NCBI GenBank assembly: GCA_030280995.1
Contig: JASXTE010000004.1
Location: 14,724,501-14,788,500, forward strand
From: Hemileia vastatrix
Taxonomy: Eukaryota > Basidiomycota > Pucciniomycetes > Pucciniales > Zaghouaniaceae
DNA length: 64,000 nt
Direction: 5' to 3'
Position numbers and translations under genes: made by a program. This document shows positions 53,024-64,000 of this stretch, piece by piece (position 1 is the first letter of the stretch; every line of letters starts with the position of its first letter). Below the pieces are notes generated by a model, which made no database searches, had not been told where the DNA came from, and was given only the letters and a program-made list of their open reading frames with translations.

Positions 53024-54439
53024 AAGGAAAGTTTTCCATTGAAGATGGTAATATTTACTACAGGAGAAAACTTACTAATGTCATTTTTATTCCTCCTTCC
53101 ATTAAAGAAACCATCTTAAAGCTTTGTCATGATTAAATATTGGCAGGTCATTTTTATCTTGAGAAAACCATAATCAGAATTAAAAACAATGCTTGGTGGG
53201 CTAATATGTCTGAAGACACAAGATTATATGTTGAATCCTGTGATTCTTGAAAGAAATAAAAGAGATTAACTGGGAAAAGAGCTGGATTAATGCAGCATAT
53301 TGAAGCTCCTGATGCACCATGGTAAATAATTAACATGGATTTTATCACAGGACTACCCATTTCTGGGAAAGACAGTTATAACTCTTGCTGGGCTATTGTG
53401 GATAGATTTACAAAAAATGTGTATATTTATTTCCACTCACAGAAATTTTTCTACTAAGGAGTTAGCTTTCTTGTGGTGGTCTCATATGTTTAATATTGTT
53501 GGATTTCTAAAAGCCATCATCTCTGACAGAGACCCTAAATTCACCTCTGAATTTTGGATCTCATTGATGGATATATGTGGCTGTGAGTTAAAATTATCTA
53601 CTGCTCACCATCCCCAAACTGATGGTTTAGCTGAAAGGATGATTCAAACTCTAGAGGATATGATTAGAAGGTATTTTGCCTTTGGTTTGGAATAGAAAGA
53701 CAATGGAAGGTTCATTCATGACTGGGCTACTCTATTTCCAAGTCTTAAATTTGCTTATAATAGCACTGTTCACTCTGTAACTGAGAAAAAGGCTTTTGAG
53801 CTTTGGCTATGCTATGTCCCAAATACTCCTGGTAATATTCTCAATAATAGATTACCTAAGTTTGAATAACACCCTGGTGTAAAATCTTTTGTGAAAATGC
53901 AGCAGCTATGCAGAAAACATGCTCAGAGCTGTATTGATAAAGCATTTGAAAATGAGAAAAAAAGATGGGATAAATCCCATAAGGAATACGCATTTAACAA
54001 GGGTGATGAAGTGTTGATATCTAGTGTCCATTTCAATTTAAAAGGCAATAACAAATTAAAAGATCCATTTGTGGATCCATTTGTTGTTAAAAGAATGGTT
54101 GGTGATAATGCAGTAGAAGTAGAACTGTATTCTCCATATGATAGAAAACATCCTGTATTCCCCATTTCCTTGCTTAAAACTTATACTTCCAACAGTGACT
54201 TATTTCCCAAGAGAAGAGGTAGACCTAAGAAAAATCCCCAGGAAGTCACAGAAACTGCAGAAATTGATAAAATTCTAAATGATAGAATTATCAATTCTGA
54301 AAAGGGTAGTGAATATTTATTGATACATAAAAATAAAGCATCTGAAAATGATACATGGATACCAGGAAAAGAAATTTCTAACCTTCCTACTCTGTTAAAA
54401 AGGTATGAAATGAAAAATTTTAACATTTTTTTATTGTAA
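53024..54439 (+). pseudogene. ORF2 of element F, integrase and chromodomain
   Basis: Starts in KESFPLKM/KFSIEDG and continues through the zinc domain (NNAWWANMSEDTRLYVESCDS). The core follows (ISDRDPKFTSEFW, TDGLAERMIQTLED), then the C-terminal module (FNKGDEVLISSVHFNLKG) and the chromodomain-like end (EIDKILNDRI, SEYLLIHKN, DTWIPGKEI). Stop codons near 53136, 53250, 53323, 53693 and 53867 and a frameshift near 53416 break it. It keeps the tryptophan codon that is a stop in D. Confidence 0.85.
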
Positions 54440-54455
54440 TTTTAGAGTGAGGGAG

Positions 54456-55687
54456 TATCAGCCACGCTGTCTCAGGAGCCCAGTAAAATGTATAATAATT
54501 TATTGGAGGGAATAAAGTGATGTATTTTATGCATTTAAAATAACAATTTATTACATAAAAAACTATATAAACATTTTATTAAAATAAGTAAAATAAGTAT
54601 TATATTAAGTTTATTATTAAATAAATTATTTATACACTTACATCAAACATAATATATATCATATTCTATAAATCATGGCATATTTTTTATGTATTTGATA
54701 TTAATAAATTAATAATTAATTAATTGTAAATATATATTATAAATACATTTGAAAAATTAGAATTATAATGGAATTAAAACTTAATTAATTTAATTATATA
54801 TTAAATCAATCTTATCATATGTTATAATCCATAAATATTGGGTGCTTTTTGACCCTTAACTGTGTTCAAAATTATTTTATTGAGTAAGTTAAAATACTTA
54901 CTTAATAAAATAAAATAAATGCTGAATTTTAATTATTTTTTATTAAATTATATACTTTTTTCACTTAATTTAGTTATTACTCAAATGGAATAGTTAAAAC
55001 AATTACTAGTTTCTATTTTTGGCTTAAATTGATTATATAAAAAATTGTGTAAGAATTATAATTTTTTTGATAAATTACTCACAGTTTCCCATGTTACAAA
55101 TTTTTGTAGTTACTCACTATTTTAATTAAATGGGTTAGGAAATTAGTATGGGAAAATTATTTCTTATTTGAGAGTTTAATTATATGTTTCATATTTTTCT
55201 CTCAATATCCAAGTTTCACTTATTTTCTTTTATTTTCTTGTTTCAATTTATTACTGATTTGTATATACAAATTTGTGGCGCTTCAGAGGACCCCTTTCCT
55301 ATAAAAAGGTCTTGGGTAATCACATTCAGCCCATCACTTACAATGCTCTAATTATCAAACATTTTATTATTCTTAAAATATAAGTAAATAATCTGTTTTT
55401 TTTACTTATATTACTTACTTGTCTTGACTAACCTTTAAAGAATTATAATTACTAAATGATTAACAGCTTTCATTAAGAGAGTCCTTTTAGTAATAGTAAT
55501 TGTGTTTTTATAAGCAGAAACAGAGACACTGACCAAATCTTTAAATACTATATAATTCCCGTTTATAAGTCCTTTGAGCCCAGTTCTTGTTGTCCTCCTT
55601 TTATATTACTACTCCTTCTACTACTCCTTCTTCTTCTTCTTCCTTTTCTTTCTCCTTTTCCAAACTCTTCTAGACAACAGGCACACA
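54456..55687 (+). repeat. 3' LTR of element F
   Basis: Begins TATCAGCC (the first G of TG is mutated) and ends AGGCACACA before the GGATT duplication. TATA box 55300-55309. It has clear substitutions and indels against the 5' LTR, so F is old. Confidence 0.88.
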
Positions 55688-55692
55688 GGATT

Positions 55693-55899
55693 TCTCAAAT
55701 TCATGACTCATACTTTGAAGAATTCAAGTACCTCCTTGCAGACTCAGCATATTCAAGTGGAAAGTACATTATACCTGCTTTGTGTGGTGAAACCTTGGAA
55801 AATGACCCCAAAACCATCTTTAATTATCACCTTGCCCAATAAATATTACGTATTGAACATGCTATTGGGATTTTAAACAGAAGATTTTCTATTCTCTGG
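55693..55899 (+). pseudogene. PIF/Harbinger transposase 2, right part
   Basis: Carries the C-terminal catalytic region missing at 22145: YFEEFKYLLADSAYSSGKYI, then FNYHLA, one TAA, and RIEHAIGILNRRFSIL with the catalytic glutamate. It continues the same gene across the 33.5-kb insertion and is cut at 55899 by element C. The DDE triad was thus split by F. The other end of this transposon lies beyond the window. Confidence 0.85.
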
Positions 55900-57040
55900 T
55901 GTGGTAGCCTAAAGTTTAGTATGGCACCTAAGTACTTAAATGGAGTTATTACAGCGTGCAAGAATGGCGCTATAATTTTTCATAAAAGGGTTTTATTTAA
56001 TTTATTTGAGTTTTAAATATGAAGAAATTGGTCAAAAGCAAATGCCTACGCAAAAACAATATATTTTATGGAGAAAACTTATTTTATGGTCTGAAAAGTT
56101 TATATGTATCAAGTCGAGTAACTCAAGAACCTTTGGAAATTTTCCCAGAATTTTTACTATTTTTCTTATATTTTTAAATGAATTTTAAAGTTTCATAGAA
56201 ATATTTACGTTTTTAGAAAAATACTTAACTTTGATGAATTTTCACAAGGTGATTAGAGCTGTGCAGGCTACGAAAATTAGTCAGGAATATAAAAGGGAAG
56301 TGGCTCTATCATGTGTAATTTTTCTAGATTTTTTATTATAGTTTTAAAGGTTCTAATTGAGTCCGGAGGTCCGGATGGACTCCGCTTGGACGCCGGACAG
56401 ACTCCGCTTGGACTCCAGACGGACTCTGGAGGCTCCAGATGGGCTCTGGCTAAGCTCTGGAGGGGAAACTTAGGCACGTGACTAGGTATACTTAAGAGCC
56501 TCTCAGACTCGAAATTGGGAATCATCTTACAATCATCATACATCATACAGCTTAATCTTAATCACCACGGTCTCATTTTTTATTACTCAACAAATTAAAT
56601 AAAATTGTAATACCCTTATAACTTTATATTTTATATTTAACATTTTAGAAATATTACTCAACAATTTAAATCACACTTCATACAGGGTATCTTTAGAAAG
56701 GTCTTCATCACTGGGACTTGATTATTTCTGTCTCATAAAAATTCAAATTATTATAAAAACATAAAAGTCAATCTTTTCAGATCTTTCACTGGTACACCTT
56801 AATTGTTGCTATCAGTATTTCTTTTCTCAACAGCCACTTTTATTTAAATCTCAATAAGTGTTAAATTTTAAAGAGTTTCAGTATTAATTTTTCATCTGAT
56901 CTAAATAGACTGGGTAGCTTAGCGATTTAGAACACCTACTTTGTTATTTTTGTTGGAAGGACGGGGTTTTCAGCTAAATCCACACATCTCCTCTGGATTC
57001 TGCTTACAGCAAGGTGACTGTAAGAGTTTACCTTACCATA
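55900..57040 (+). repeat. 5' LTR of element C
   Basis: 1141 bp, TGTGGTA...TACCATA, about 90 percent like the A LTRs by eye. The TATA box of A is changed to CATAAAAGGG, and the GGACTCCG stretch (56360-56465) is rearranged. Confidence 0.93.
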
Positions 57041-57220
57041 GTTTGCACCCAACGTGGGGTTCGAAATCTCTAGCTTTTTCTAGGATTTTTTTTTTGGGTC
57101 AAGGTCTTTGTTAATAACCTGCAAGAGGCTTATTCTTGGAACTCTAATCGATCTTTGTTATTAGCCTGCAAGAGGCTTGTTTATTTTAATGGTTTTTAAC
57201 GCTTTTCTTTACTTATTGGG
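57041..57220 (+). promoter_or_regulatory. Primer site and leader of element C
   Basis: Mutated primer site TTGCACCCAACGTGGGG, starting at 57043. Two CCTGCAAGAGG hairpins (57118 and 57164) lie before the Gag ATG, as in A. Confidence 0.65.
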
Positions 57221-57697
57221 ATGTCTTCTGCTGTTGCTTCTGGATCTTCTAACCCTCTTACTCCCTCAGTTAGAATTGTTTCTTGGGATGGCCCAAAGTT
57301 TGATGGGGAGGAGGTTAAATGGTTCATTAGCAGGTATGAAGCTGCTGCTGCTGTTGATGGTGCTTCTCATGTGGATATGGTGAAACAAGTTAGGTTTTTT
57401 ATTGCTGATAGGGAGGTGGAAAAAGAGGTTATTGCTATGCAGGCATTCAAGGACAAGGATTGGGTTAAGCTTTCTAAAGCTATGGTTGATAGATGGGGTG
57501 TTTGGTTTACTATGATGGACCTCAATAAAATAGTTGGAGACTGGCAATCAAAGGGTGGTGTTTCTTCTATGGCTGACTTCAAAAAGCTCTGTGTTCAGTT
57601 TGATGAAGTGGTGGAATACCTCATACTGGTGGACGAGTTAGTGCATGAGAACCAGGCAAAAGATTTGTTTTGGTCAGCATGCAGTAGGGATATTTGA
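57221..57697 (+). pseudogene. gag: Gag of element C, N-terminal part
   Basis: ATG at 57221, MSSAVASGSS then VRIVSWDGPKFDGEEVKWF. It follows Gag of B closely (ADREVEKEV, MVDRWGVWFTMMDLNKIVGDWQ, ELVHENQAKDLFWSA). It is cut by a TGA at 57695-57697; the next codons continue the same protein in the same frame. It fits the capsid region of a Ty3 particle protein. Confidence 0.88.
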
Positions 57698-59392
57698 ATG
57701 GATGTCTTGAAGGATCTTTCAAGAAAAGATTTGATGAAGGAACTGTCTAATGGTGAGCAGAAACTGCCAGCTCTGGAGGTTATCAAAGAGAACATTCAGG
57801 CCCATCTCAAGTTGTTAGCATTGGAAAAATATCAAGAGTCCTGCACTCAATATGTTAGCAAGGTTAGCAAAGTTTTGGCCGAAAACAACGATATTATGGT
57901 CAAAGCCCAGGAGGCCAAGAAGGCACAAGTGGGATTACCTGCTGCAAAAGTTGAGGGTAATGTGGATAATAAGATGGTCAATCACTTGGCTGATTTAACT
58001 AAACAATTAAAAATATTTGTTCAAGAGACACAGAAGGCTAACAAAGCCCCAATTGCTTCTTCGTTGACATCGACTTCTTATCAATATAGAGGCTATGAAC
58101 GTCGAAATTATAATGGCAATAATAATGGTAACCGCTTCCCAGGCAATGGGAGAAATGTTGGGAATGGTGGTAGTAGTTATAGAGGTGGCTACAATGAGCC
58201 AAAGGTGTGCTCCTATTGTAATAGGAGGGGGCACAGAGCAACAGTTTGTTTTGCTCTTGATAAGGATATGGATTCTGGGCGAGTTTTATTTGATGGTAAA
58301 GTTTATAAATTTCCTGATGGTTTGTTCATCAAGCCCAGTGATGGACAGTCTCCTTCTGATTTGGTCAGAAGAAGTTTAACGGCTGAAAGGAGAGCCAGAT
58401 TTGAAGAGGTGACGGATGAAGACGTTAATGCCAAGGGTGGCAAAAATGGTAATGATAATGGTGGTAAAGCTGAAAAGGGCAAGGTGAAAGAGGTCAGTAA
58501 AGCCACATTTTCTATTTCTTTTGGAGGCTTAGAGCTGGCAACGGTGGCCCAAGTGGAGGGTAGTTGTATGGCCGGCAAATGCGATGTTAATGCTGCTAGA
58601 AGAGCAGCTGCTACTAAGGCAAAGAGTAGCATTCAGAGCCAATTGAGGGCTAATCCTGGCAAGGCCAATAACAAAGTGAACCCTTACTCTAAGGACAAAA
58701 ATTCTAGTGCTCAAACTGCCGCCAACAAATTGAACTCTTACTCTAAGGACGAATTATATCAAATGCAGAAGGGGATTTCTGATATAGGGCCCCCTAGTTA
58801 TGGCAAGTTTGATTTAAATGGTGAGCCTATGCCAGAGGATGATTCGGATTCTGAGGAGGACGTACCGTTGGCGTCTCTACCCAGACCAAGTTTTAGCAGT
58901 CCCATCCCAATGGAGGGTGTAAGAAGGACTAGCGATGGATTAGGATTAGTGCAAGAAGCTGGTGACAGAGTTAGGGTTATAGAAAGTGAAGATGTTATAA
59001 TGGGGGGTGAAGATGGCTCGGTTGGACCTCAAGAGGTACCCAGGGCCAAGGTTGTTAAATCAAAGGTCCAGTATGAGCGGCCAGTAGTTTCTGGTCAAGC
59101 TAATGCGATGGACATAGTTTTGAATAGGGTGAATCAACTGCAGATTCCCTTATCTTTGGGGGAGTTATTTACAATTAGTCTGGCGCTTTCTGAAAAGCAA
59201 AAGAAGCATTTGACGAGGCATCAGGTTTCCACTGGAGAGGTGGAATATATTTGTGAAAATGTTGAAAAGTTCAGGGAAGATGTAGATACGCATATTTCCG
59301 CTCCCCTGGGTTACCTGGTGGTAACTCTTAACAGTAAAGAAGTAAAGGCCTTGGTCAATTCAGGGTCTCAAATTAATTTGATTTCATTGTAG
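57698..59392 (+). pseudogene. gag: Gag C-terminus and start of protease, element C
   Basis: Same frame as the preceding part. Helical LADLTKQLKIFVQET, an Asn/Gly-rich stretch, then a proper zinc knuckle CSYCNRRGHRATVC (about residues 168-181), and the acidic DSDSEEDVPLASLP before the protease. Protease begins ...VVTLNSKEVKALVNSGSQINLISL: the catalytic motif reads NSG instead of DSG. A TAG at 59390-59392 follows at once. Both features would disable the protease. Compared with A, this is the stretch that A has lost. Confidence 0.88.
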
Positions 59393-59827
59393 CAAGCATC
59401 AAGTATAGGCTTGCCAATTAAAAGTGGCACTGGGGGAAACCTCAGAGGTATAGGTGGGCATTCAAAAGAGCTGATGGGCAGAGCTGAGCATGTCAGGTTA
59501 GGCATTGGTGGATCTGTTGGTAAGGTTCACTTTTATGTGGCCAGAGGAGCAGTCAAAACTGTTCTTGGTAGTCCTTTTTTGATGGATTTTGAGGCCAGGA
59601 TAGGGTATCAAGCTGGCATGGAAATTAGTTGGGAAATCACTGGTGAAGATATGCGGAGGTTACATATGCGGTTAGCGCCTCCTGGAGATGAAGGTTGGGA
59701 AACATGGCCAGGGATTACTACTCTGTGCCAGTGTTGTGCTTGCACCAAGAAGCAGCGTATAAAACGGATGGCTTCTGGTGAATTATGTTTGTTGGAAAGG
59801 GATGAATGCCCTCATTTTTTGGGGTAG
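59393..59827 (+). pseudogene. Rest of protease, element C
   Basis: GIGGHSKELMG, GKVHFYVARGAVKTVLGSPFLMDF and GDEGWETWPG match the protease body of B. Cysteine-rich end CQCCACTKKQR. Terminates at TAG 59825-59827, just after the TTTTTTG shift site; Pol is in the -1 frame. Confidence 0.85.
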
Positions 59828-60531
59828 CAGGGTCTGATCACTCTAATGTTGTAATCTCTCCTCAGGATGAGATCCCAGATTGCAATAGGTCAGCTCACTT
59901 GGAGATAATTCAAGTGGATTCTCAATTATTTTCTGTTAATATTACTTTGGAGTGCAAGTACGTTTTGGACTTTTCTATATGTTTATTGGATTTACCCTGT
60001 TTTTCTATTAAATTTAAAAATGGTGAAAAAGGCAAAATGGGCAAAATTAGGTTGGATAAAAATTGGAAGGGTATGTTTTATAACCTCCAGCAAGAGGTTA
60101 AACTGCAAGTATCTTCTTCTATTGACCTCCAGCAAGAGGGTAAACTGCAAAAATCACATCAAACCCCGATTAAAAATCTCAGTATAATTAAAACACAAAA
60201 AAATAATTTATGTGAAAATGTTATTCCGGTCCTCCAGCAAGAGGTTAAAATGCCAACTTTCTTTACGGGCAATTTACTGTTGGATAAGGGAAGCAAAGGT
60301 GTTGGAAAATCTGTTTATAAATTAGACGAGGGAAAGGAGAAAAGGGTAAAATTTAAAAATGAGATAAAATATTTTTCTAATTTTTCTTATTCCGATTCTG
60401 ACAATGAAGAAGATTCATTTGATGAAATTTTTAATGGCGAAACAAAAGTAAATGTTTTACCTCAAGTTTATTTAGATGTGGACGCAGCCAAATATAAGAA
60501 AGTAGCAAATAAAGTTCGACGTATTAATTAA
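59806..60531 (+). pseudogene. pol: Pol of element C, part 1: linker
   Basis: SDHSNVVISPQDEIPDCNRSAHLE, then three hairpin motifs (60084-60105, 60126-60147, 60231-60252) read as LQQEVKL, LQQEGKL and LQQEVKM. A Lys/Asp/Glu-rich part follows, up to DAAKYKKVANKVR. It ends at TAA 60529-60531, where A has glutamate. The linker has no recognised domain. Confidence 0.85.
59815..59821 (+). promoter_or_regulatory. Candidate -1 frameshift site (element C)
   Basis: T-TTT-TTG in the protease frame, four bases before its stop. A -1 slip enters the Pol frame (FFGVAG). The same CCCTCATTTTTTGGGGTAG is kept in A (slip site 11070-11076) although A no longer has a protease in front of it. Confidence 0.6.
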
Positions 60532-61699
60532 CCACTACCTGCCAAATTAAATCCACCCTTGAGAAGACCAAGGTTATCAAGAGATCCTTATGAAAGTCCC
60601 TTGTTAAAGAATCTGCCTGAATTTTTTGAGACGTCAAGAATCACTTTTGAGAGACTGGGTGTTGTTAATTTTGGACCTGATGGTTGGTTGTCTGGAGAAG
60701 AGAAGAAGTTGTTGTTGGATGTGATGGTCAAGCGAGAGAAGGCCATTGCTTTTGTAGAAGAGGAGAGGGGTGTGTTGAAGCATTCCTAAGGGGAGCCTTA
60801 CAAGATTCCTGTGGTATGTCATGAACCGTGGCAGCAGAAACCGATTCCTATTCCCACTGCATTAAAAGAAGCCTATATTGAAGTTGTCAGAGAAAGGATA
60901 TGCACTGGAATGTATGAGCAATCATCGTCAAGTTATTCTAGTCTGGTATTTTGTATCAAGAAACCGAATGGCAAGCTTAGAGTTGTTCATGATCTTGGGG
61001 AATTAAATAGGGTTATAATAAAGATGCTGGGATACCACCTAGTGCTGAGGAGTTTGTTGAAGCATTTGCAGGGAGAGTGTGTTACGGTTTGGGAGATATT
61101 ATGGGTGGATATGATGAGAGAGAGTTACATCCGGACTCAAGGCCTTCACTTCATTTGATACACCACTAGGAAGTTTACAGTTAACAAGATTACCTCAAGG
61201 AGCAACAAATTCGGTTGTAGTTTATCAAGCTCAGATGGCTTGGATCCTTCAAGACATAATTCCACAATATGCTGGAATCTTTATAGATGATGGAGGAATT
61301 AAGGGACCAACAACCGACTATGATAACCAGGTGTTGGAAGAGAATCCTGGGATACGCAAATTCATTTGGGGGTTTGCAATTACTTTAGAAAGAATCTTGT
61401 TTCGAATTGAAGAGGCTGGCTTAACTATTTCAGGTTCAAAATTTTCATGTTGTGTGCCAGCCTTAGAAATATTAGGCCATGTGGTATGTAGAGAGGGTAG
61501 GATTATGTCCAAGAAGAAAGTTAACAAAATTCAGTCCTGGCCAAGACCCAAGAATACGACCAAAGTCAGAGGGTTTTTAGGTGTTTGCGTATATGTTAGA
61601 ATGTTTATTAAGGACTTTTCTTTATTGGCAGCTCCATTGAGACAGTTAACGAGAAAGGATGCAGACTGGGAGTGGGATGAAGAGTGTTAGAAGGCGTTT
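60532..61699 (+). pseudogene. pol: Pol of element C, part 2: RT
   Basis: RT in three pieces: RRPRLSRDPYES to LKHS (TAA at 60787), VCHEPWQQKPIPIP to ELNRV, and after a one-base loss near 61021 and another disturbance near 61145, LPQGATNSV and FIDDGGIKGP. TAG at 61688-61690 follows DADWEWDEEC. Closely matches A over the whole domain. Confidence 0.87.
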
Positions 61700-63358
61700 T
61701 TGAAGTTGAAGGAGGTTGTGGGGAAGGATTTAGTCCTGCACAAGTTGGATTATGGAAAAGATGCTGGTAGAATTTATTTAGCAGTTGATTCAAGTCAGGT
61801 TGCAGCTGGGGCGGTTTTGTCTCAGATGGATAAAGCTGGTTACATCAGGCCAGTTAGGTATGAATCTGTAGTATTTACTGAGGTCGAATCAAGATATTCT
61901 CAACCAAAATTGGAATTATGTGGTGTGGAAAAAATACTGAAGAAACTTCAGCATATTTTGTGGGGGCAACATTTTGAGTTGCAAGTGGATGCCAAATCGT
62001 TAATCCAGATGATTAATTCCCCAAGTTTACCGAACGCACCCATGACGAGATGGGTAGCTTTTATTCAAAATTTTTTGTTTGATTTAGTTCATAAGCCTGG
62101 CAAGACTTTTACTATGCCAGATGGTTTATCAAGGAGACCACCCATTGAAGAAGATTCAGACTCAGAAGAGTTCGATGAAGATATACCTATTATCAAATCC
62201 AGCACTAAAGGAGCTGAAGACTTCCCATACCTCCCCCATGAGGTAAAACTGGAAGGATTATTATGTTTAGATTATGGTGATGATGACCTCCACCAAGAGG
62301 ATAAACTGGAAAATAGTTTTTATGTTAATAAAGGTGTTGGAAAAGGTGTAGATAAATTTGGTAGAAAGGAGGTAGAAGAAGATGTGGTGTATGTAGAGGA
62401 AGATGGATTGGTAGTGTGGGATAGTAGAAAGTTAAGGAATAGTGTATATGTTGGAGAATTAGAGAATTTAAATAAAAAGGTGGATAAAGAGAAAGAGGTA
62501 TTTTCAAATATGGTTTACGAAGGATTCAATGGTTCAGAAGAAAAATGTCGACATAGCTTGATTAAAGATTTATTTAGGGGACAACATTTATTGGCTCATT
62601 CATGTGCAGGTGATATTGGTGATAGAGAAGTCCCTATTGATGTTATATTAATCAATTTTCAAGATGAAGTCTGGGGTCAGACTGGTTTTTATTTTTTGTT
62701 AGTCAAATATTTTTTGACTTTAGAGAGACCAGAAGATTGTAAAGACGATGAATGGGTGGCTATCAAGAGGAATTCATCTAAGTTTTACCTATCTGGTCGA
62801 CATTTAATGAGGAGAAGGTATCAAAATCCTCAAGTAGTTATAACTCAACAGAAGGGGCAAGAATTAGTTTTGAAATTACTGCATGAAGATCTCGGGCATA
62901 GAGGTGTTGGAGAAACGTTTAGAAGAGTTTCTGATCGATTTTGGTGGCCTGGCATGAAGATGGCTGTTAAACAGTGGGTTCAGTCATGTGAAGAGTCTCA
63001 AAGACAAAGTTATTTAAGTCCAAAAGAACCTGGACGTGCTACTGGAGAAAATACACTCTTTGGGAGAGTCAGTTTGGATGCCGTTCATATCAAAGAAGGA
63101 CGGTATAAATATTTAATTGTAGCCAGAGACAACTTATCTAGTTGGGTAGAGGCAGCACCTCTTATTAATTTGACTGCCAAAAATGTGGCAGAATTTTTGT
63201 TTAATAATTGGGTGTATCGATATGGAGTGATGAAATTGGTGACGGTAGATGGAGGTCCTGAATTTGGGGCTGAGTTTAGAGAGGCTGTATCTAAAATTGG
63301 ATCAAAGGTTAGGGTAGCAACCCCATATTATCCTGAAGCTGAAGGCATGGTTGAATGA
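61700..63358 (+). pseudogene. pol: Pol of element C, part 3: RNase H, linker, integrase
   Basis: Open for 552 codons. RNase H AVDSSQVAAGAVLSQ, ESRYSQPKLELCGV; linker with two hairpin motifs (62230, 62287) and VVYVEEDGLVVWDS; integrase zinc domain LHEDLGHRGVGE with SCEES; core SLDAVHI and TVDGGPEF. It ends at a TGA (63356-63358) two codons after the catalytic glutamate in AEGMVE. This copy shows the undeleted form of the region where A lost 8 bases. Confidence 0.88.
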
Positions 63359-63967
63359 GGGCATCAAGTTATTAAGGATGCTTTAGTTAAAATGTGTGGG
63401 ACAAGTGCCAAAAAGTGGAGGCACTATTTACCTATAGTTTTATTTGCTGATCAAATCACTGCCAGAAGGACGACCTGATTTTCACCTTATGAACTTGTTT
63501 TTGGACACAAAGCAGTTTTACCGGTTGATTTAGAAGCTGAATCATATCTTGTAGTTGACTGGGACATGGTCAAAACTACTGATGATCTATTGTGTGCAAG
63601 AATGATGCAGCTAGAAAAGAAAGAAGAATATTTAGAAAAGGCATATTTGCGGATGATGAAGATCCAAAATCAATCAGTTAGATAATGGGATGAGCGGTTG
63701 GCACATCAATTTAGGAAACCTTTGAACCCAGGAGATATGGTCTTGGTGTATAATAGGAGTTTGGAAAGTCAGTGGGGAAAGATGTTTGCAGATAGGTGGA
63801 ATGGACCGTATAAAATCAAGGAGCAAGTTTCTAGGGGTTCATATGTGTTAGAAGAGTTGGATGGAGTAGTATTGAAGAAGAGGGTAGCGGCCGATAAAGT
63901 GAAATGGTTCTATCCTAGAGGCACCAGGAGTGCCGAAGTCTTCCTCCGCAATGAGGATAAACTATGA
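63359..63967 (+). pseudogene. pol: Pol of element C, part 4: integrase C-terminus
   Basis: Continues with GHQVIKDALVKMCG, one TGA near 63477, one TAA near 63684, then the GPY module (WNGPYKI) and the family end FYPRGTRSAEVFLRNEDKL. The last codons are a hairpin motif (63943-63964); a further one starts at 63990 and is cut by the window end. Confidence 0.87.
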
Positions 63968-64000
63968 TATCGACAAAATTTTATGGATCCCTCCGCAATG

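Larger units (their letters stand above)
22151..55687 (+). mobile_element. Element F: Ty3 chromovirus-type LTR retrotransposon, family 2 (interrupted)
   Basis: The target duplication GGATT is at 22146-22150 and 55688-55692, so the whole interval is one insertion event into the Harbinger gene, enlarged by later insertions (B at 25551, a solo LTR at 52218). Its own parts are the 5' LTR 22151-23416, leader, ORF1 and start of ORF2 to 25550, rest of ORF2 48877-52217 and 53024-54439, and 3' LTR 54456-55687. Many stop codons and the visibly diverged LTRs make it the oldest complete element here. Confidence 0.9.
55900..64000 (+). mobile_element. Element C: Ty3-type LTR retrotransposon, family 1 (runs off the window)
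   Basis: Same family as A by LTR and proteins. Left flank CTGG is the probable 4-bp duplication; the right end is outside. It keeps the complete Gag-protease-Pol order, but with about nine nonsense codons and several one-base losses. Confidence 0.93.

Noticed and set aside
22151..64000. Repeat-induced point mutation as cause of the many stop codons
   Set aside because: Changes include many transversions and indels (for example AGA to TGA and GGA to TGA in C). F has some CAA to TAA, but no consistent C-to-T pattern is visible by eye. A dinucleotide index calculation would decide.
1..64000. tRNA or rRNA genes
   Set aside because: I found no cloverleaf with a GTTCRA box and no rRNA core sequence on either strand. 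This was by reading only; a tRNAscan run would be decisive.

Overview
The window is a stack of nested transposable elements in a very AT-rich eukaryotic genome. I see no single-copy host gene, tRNA or rRNA. Short spliceosomal introns (50-84 nt), Ty3-type LTR retrotransposons and a PIF/Harbinger transposase point to a fungus. The family-1 reverse transcriptases (FIDD catalytic box, LPQGATNS motif) and the Zn-cluster accessory proteins look most like Basidiomycota, probably a mushroom-type genome. That placement is an inference from remembered family resemblance, not a search.

Layout. 1-2819: AT-rich, no gene. 2820-7840: a block of about 600-bp repeats built around long perfect palindromes, bracketed by two degenerate copies of a short flank. 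7887-19867: a solo LTR (TSD ACAAC) split by element A (8480-19654, Ty3 family 1). 19868-22150: remnants of two PIF/Harbinger transposase genes, one apparently nested in the other. The second is interrupted by element F (22151-55687, Ty3 chromovirus family 2, TSD GGATT). F is interrupted by element B (25551-48872, family 1, TSD ACAT). B carries element D (25615-34805, family 2, TSD TCTTA) inside its own 5' LTR. F also contains a solo LTR (52218-53018, TSD GAATA). 55693-55899 is the rest of the split Harbinger gene, cut again by element C (55900 to the window end, family 1). D has two LTRs of identical length and apparently identical sequence, so it is the youngest.

Family 2 (D, F) has a small coiled-coil/proline-rich ORF1. 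Its stop codon overlaps the ATG of a long ORF2 (capsid, zinc knuckle, protease, RT, RNase H, integrase, chromodomain). Family 1 (A, B, C) has Gag, protease, RT/RNase H and a GPY-type integrase without a chromodomain, then a long 3' region of about 3-5 kb.

The 3' region of family 1 is the most interesting part. It holds (i) many copies of a small hairpin motif, 4-bp stem, 6-nt loop, tail WTAAACTGG, whose stems covary and which also occurs inside the coding region at domain junctions; (ii) three larger inverted-repeat modules, each conserved between A and B with compensatory changes; (iii) in B, about 1.4 kb of a pure TTTTTTA heptamer array; and (iv) antisense, intron-containing genes next to the 3' LTR. 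These encode proteins with a CX2CX6C...CX2CX6C cluster in which the two halves of a fungal Zn2Cys6 domain appear in swapped order, plus a conserved C-terminal segment. One of them (47110-47750) has an intact spliced reading frame. The hairpins and the antisense Zn-cluster gene together are the best candidate for an undescribed retroelement-encoded system; any functional link between them is inference.
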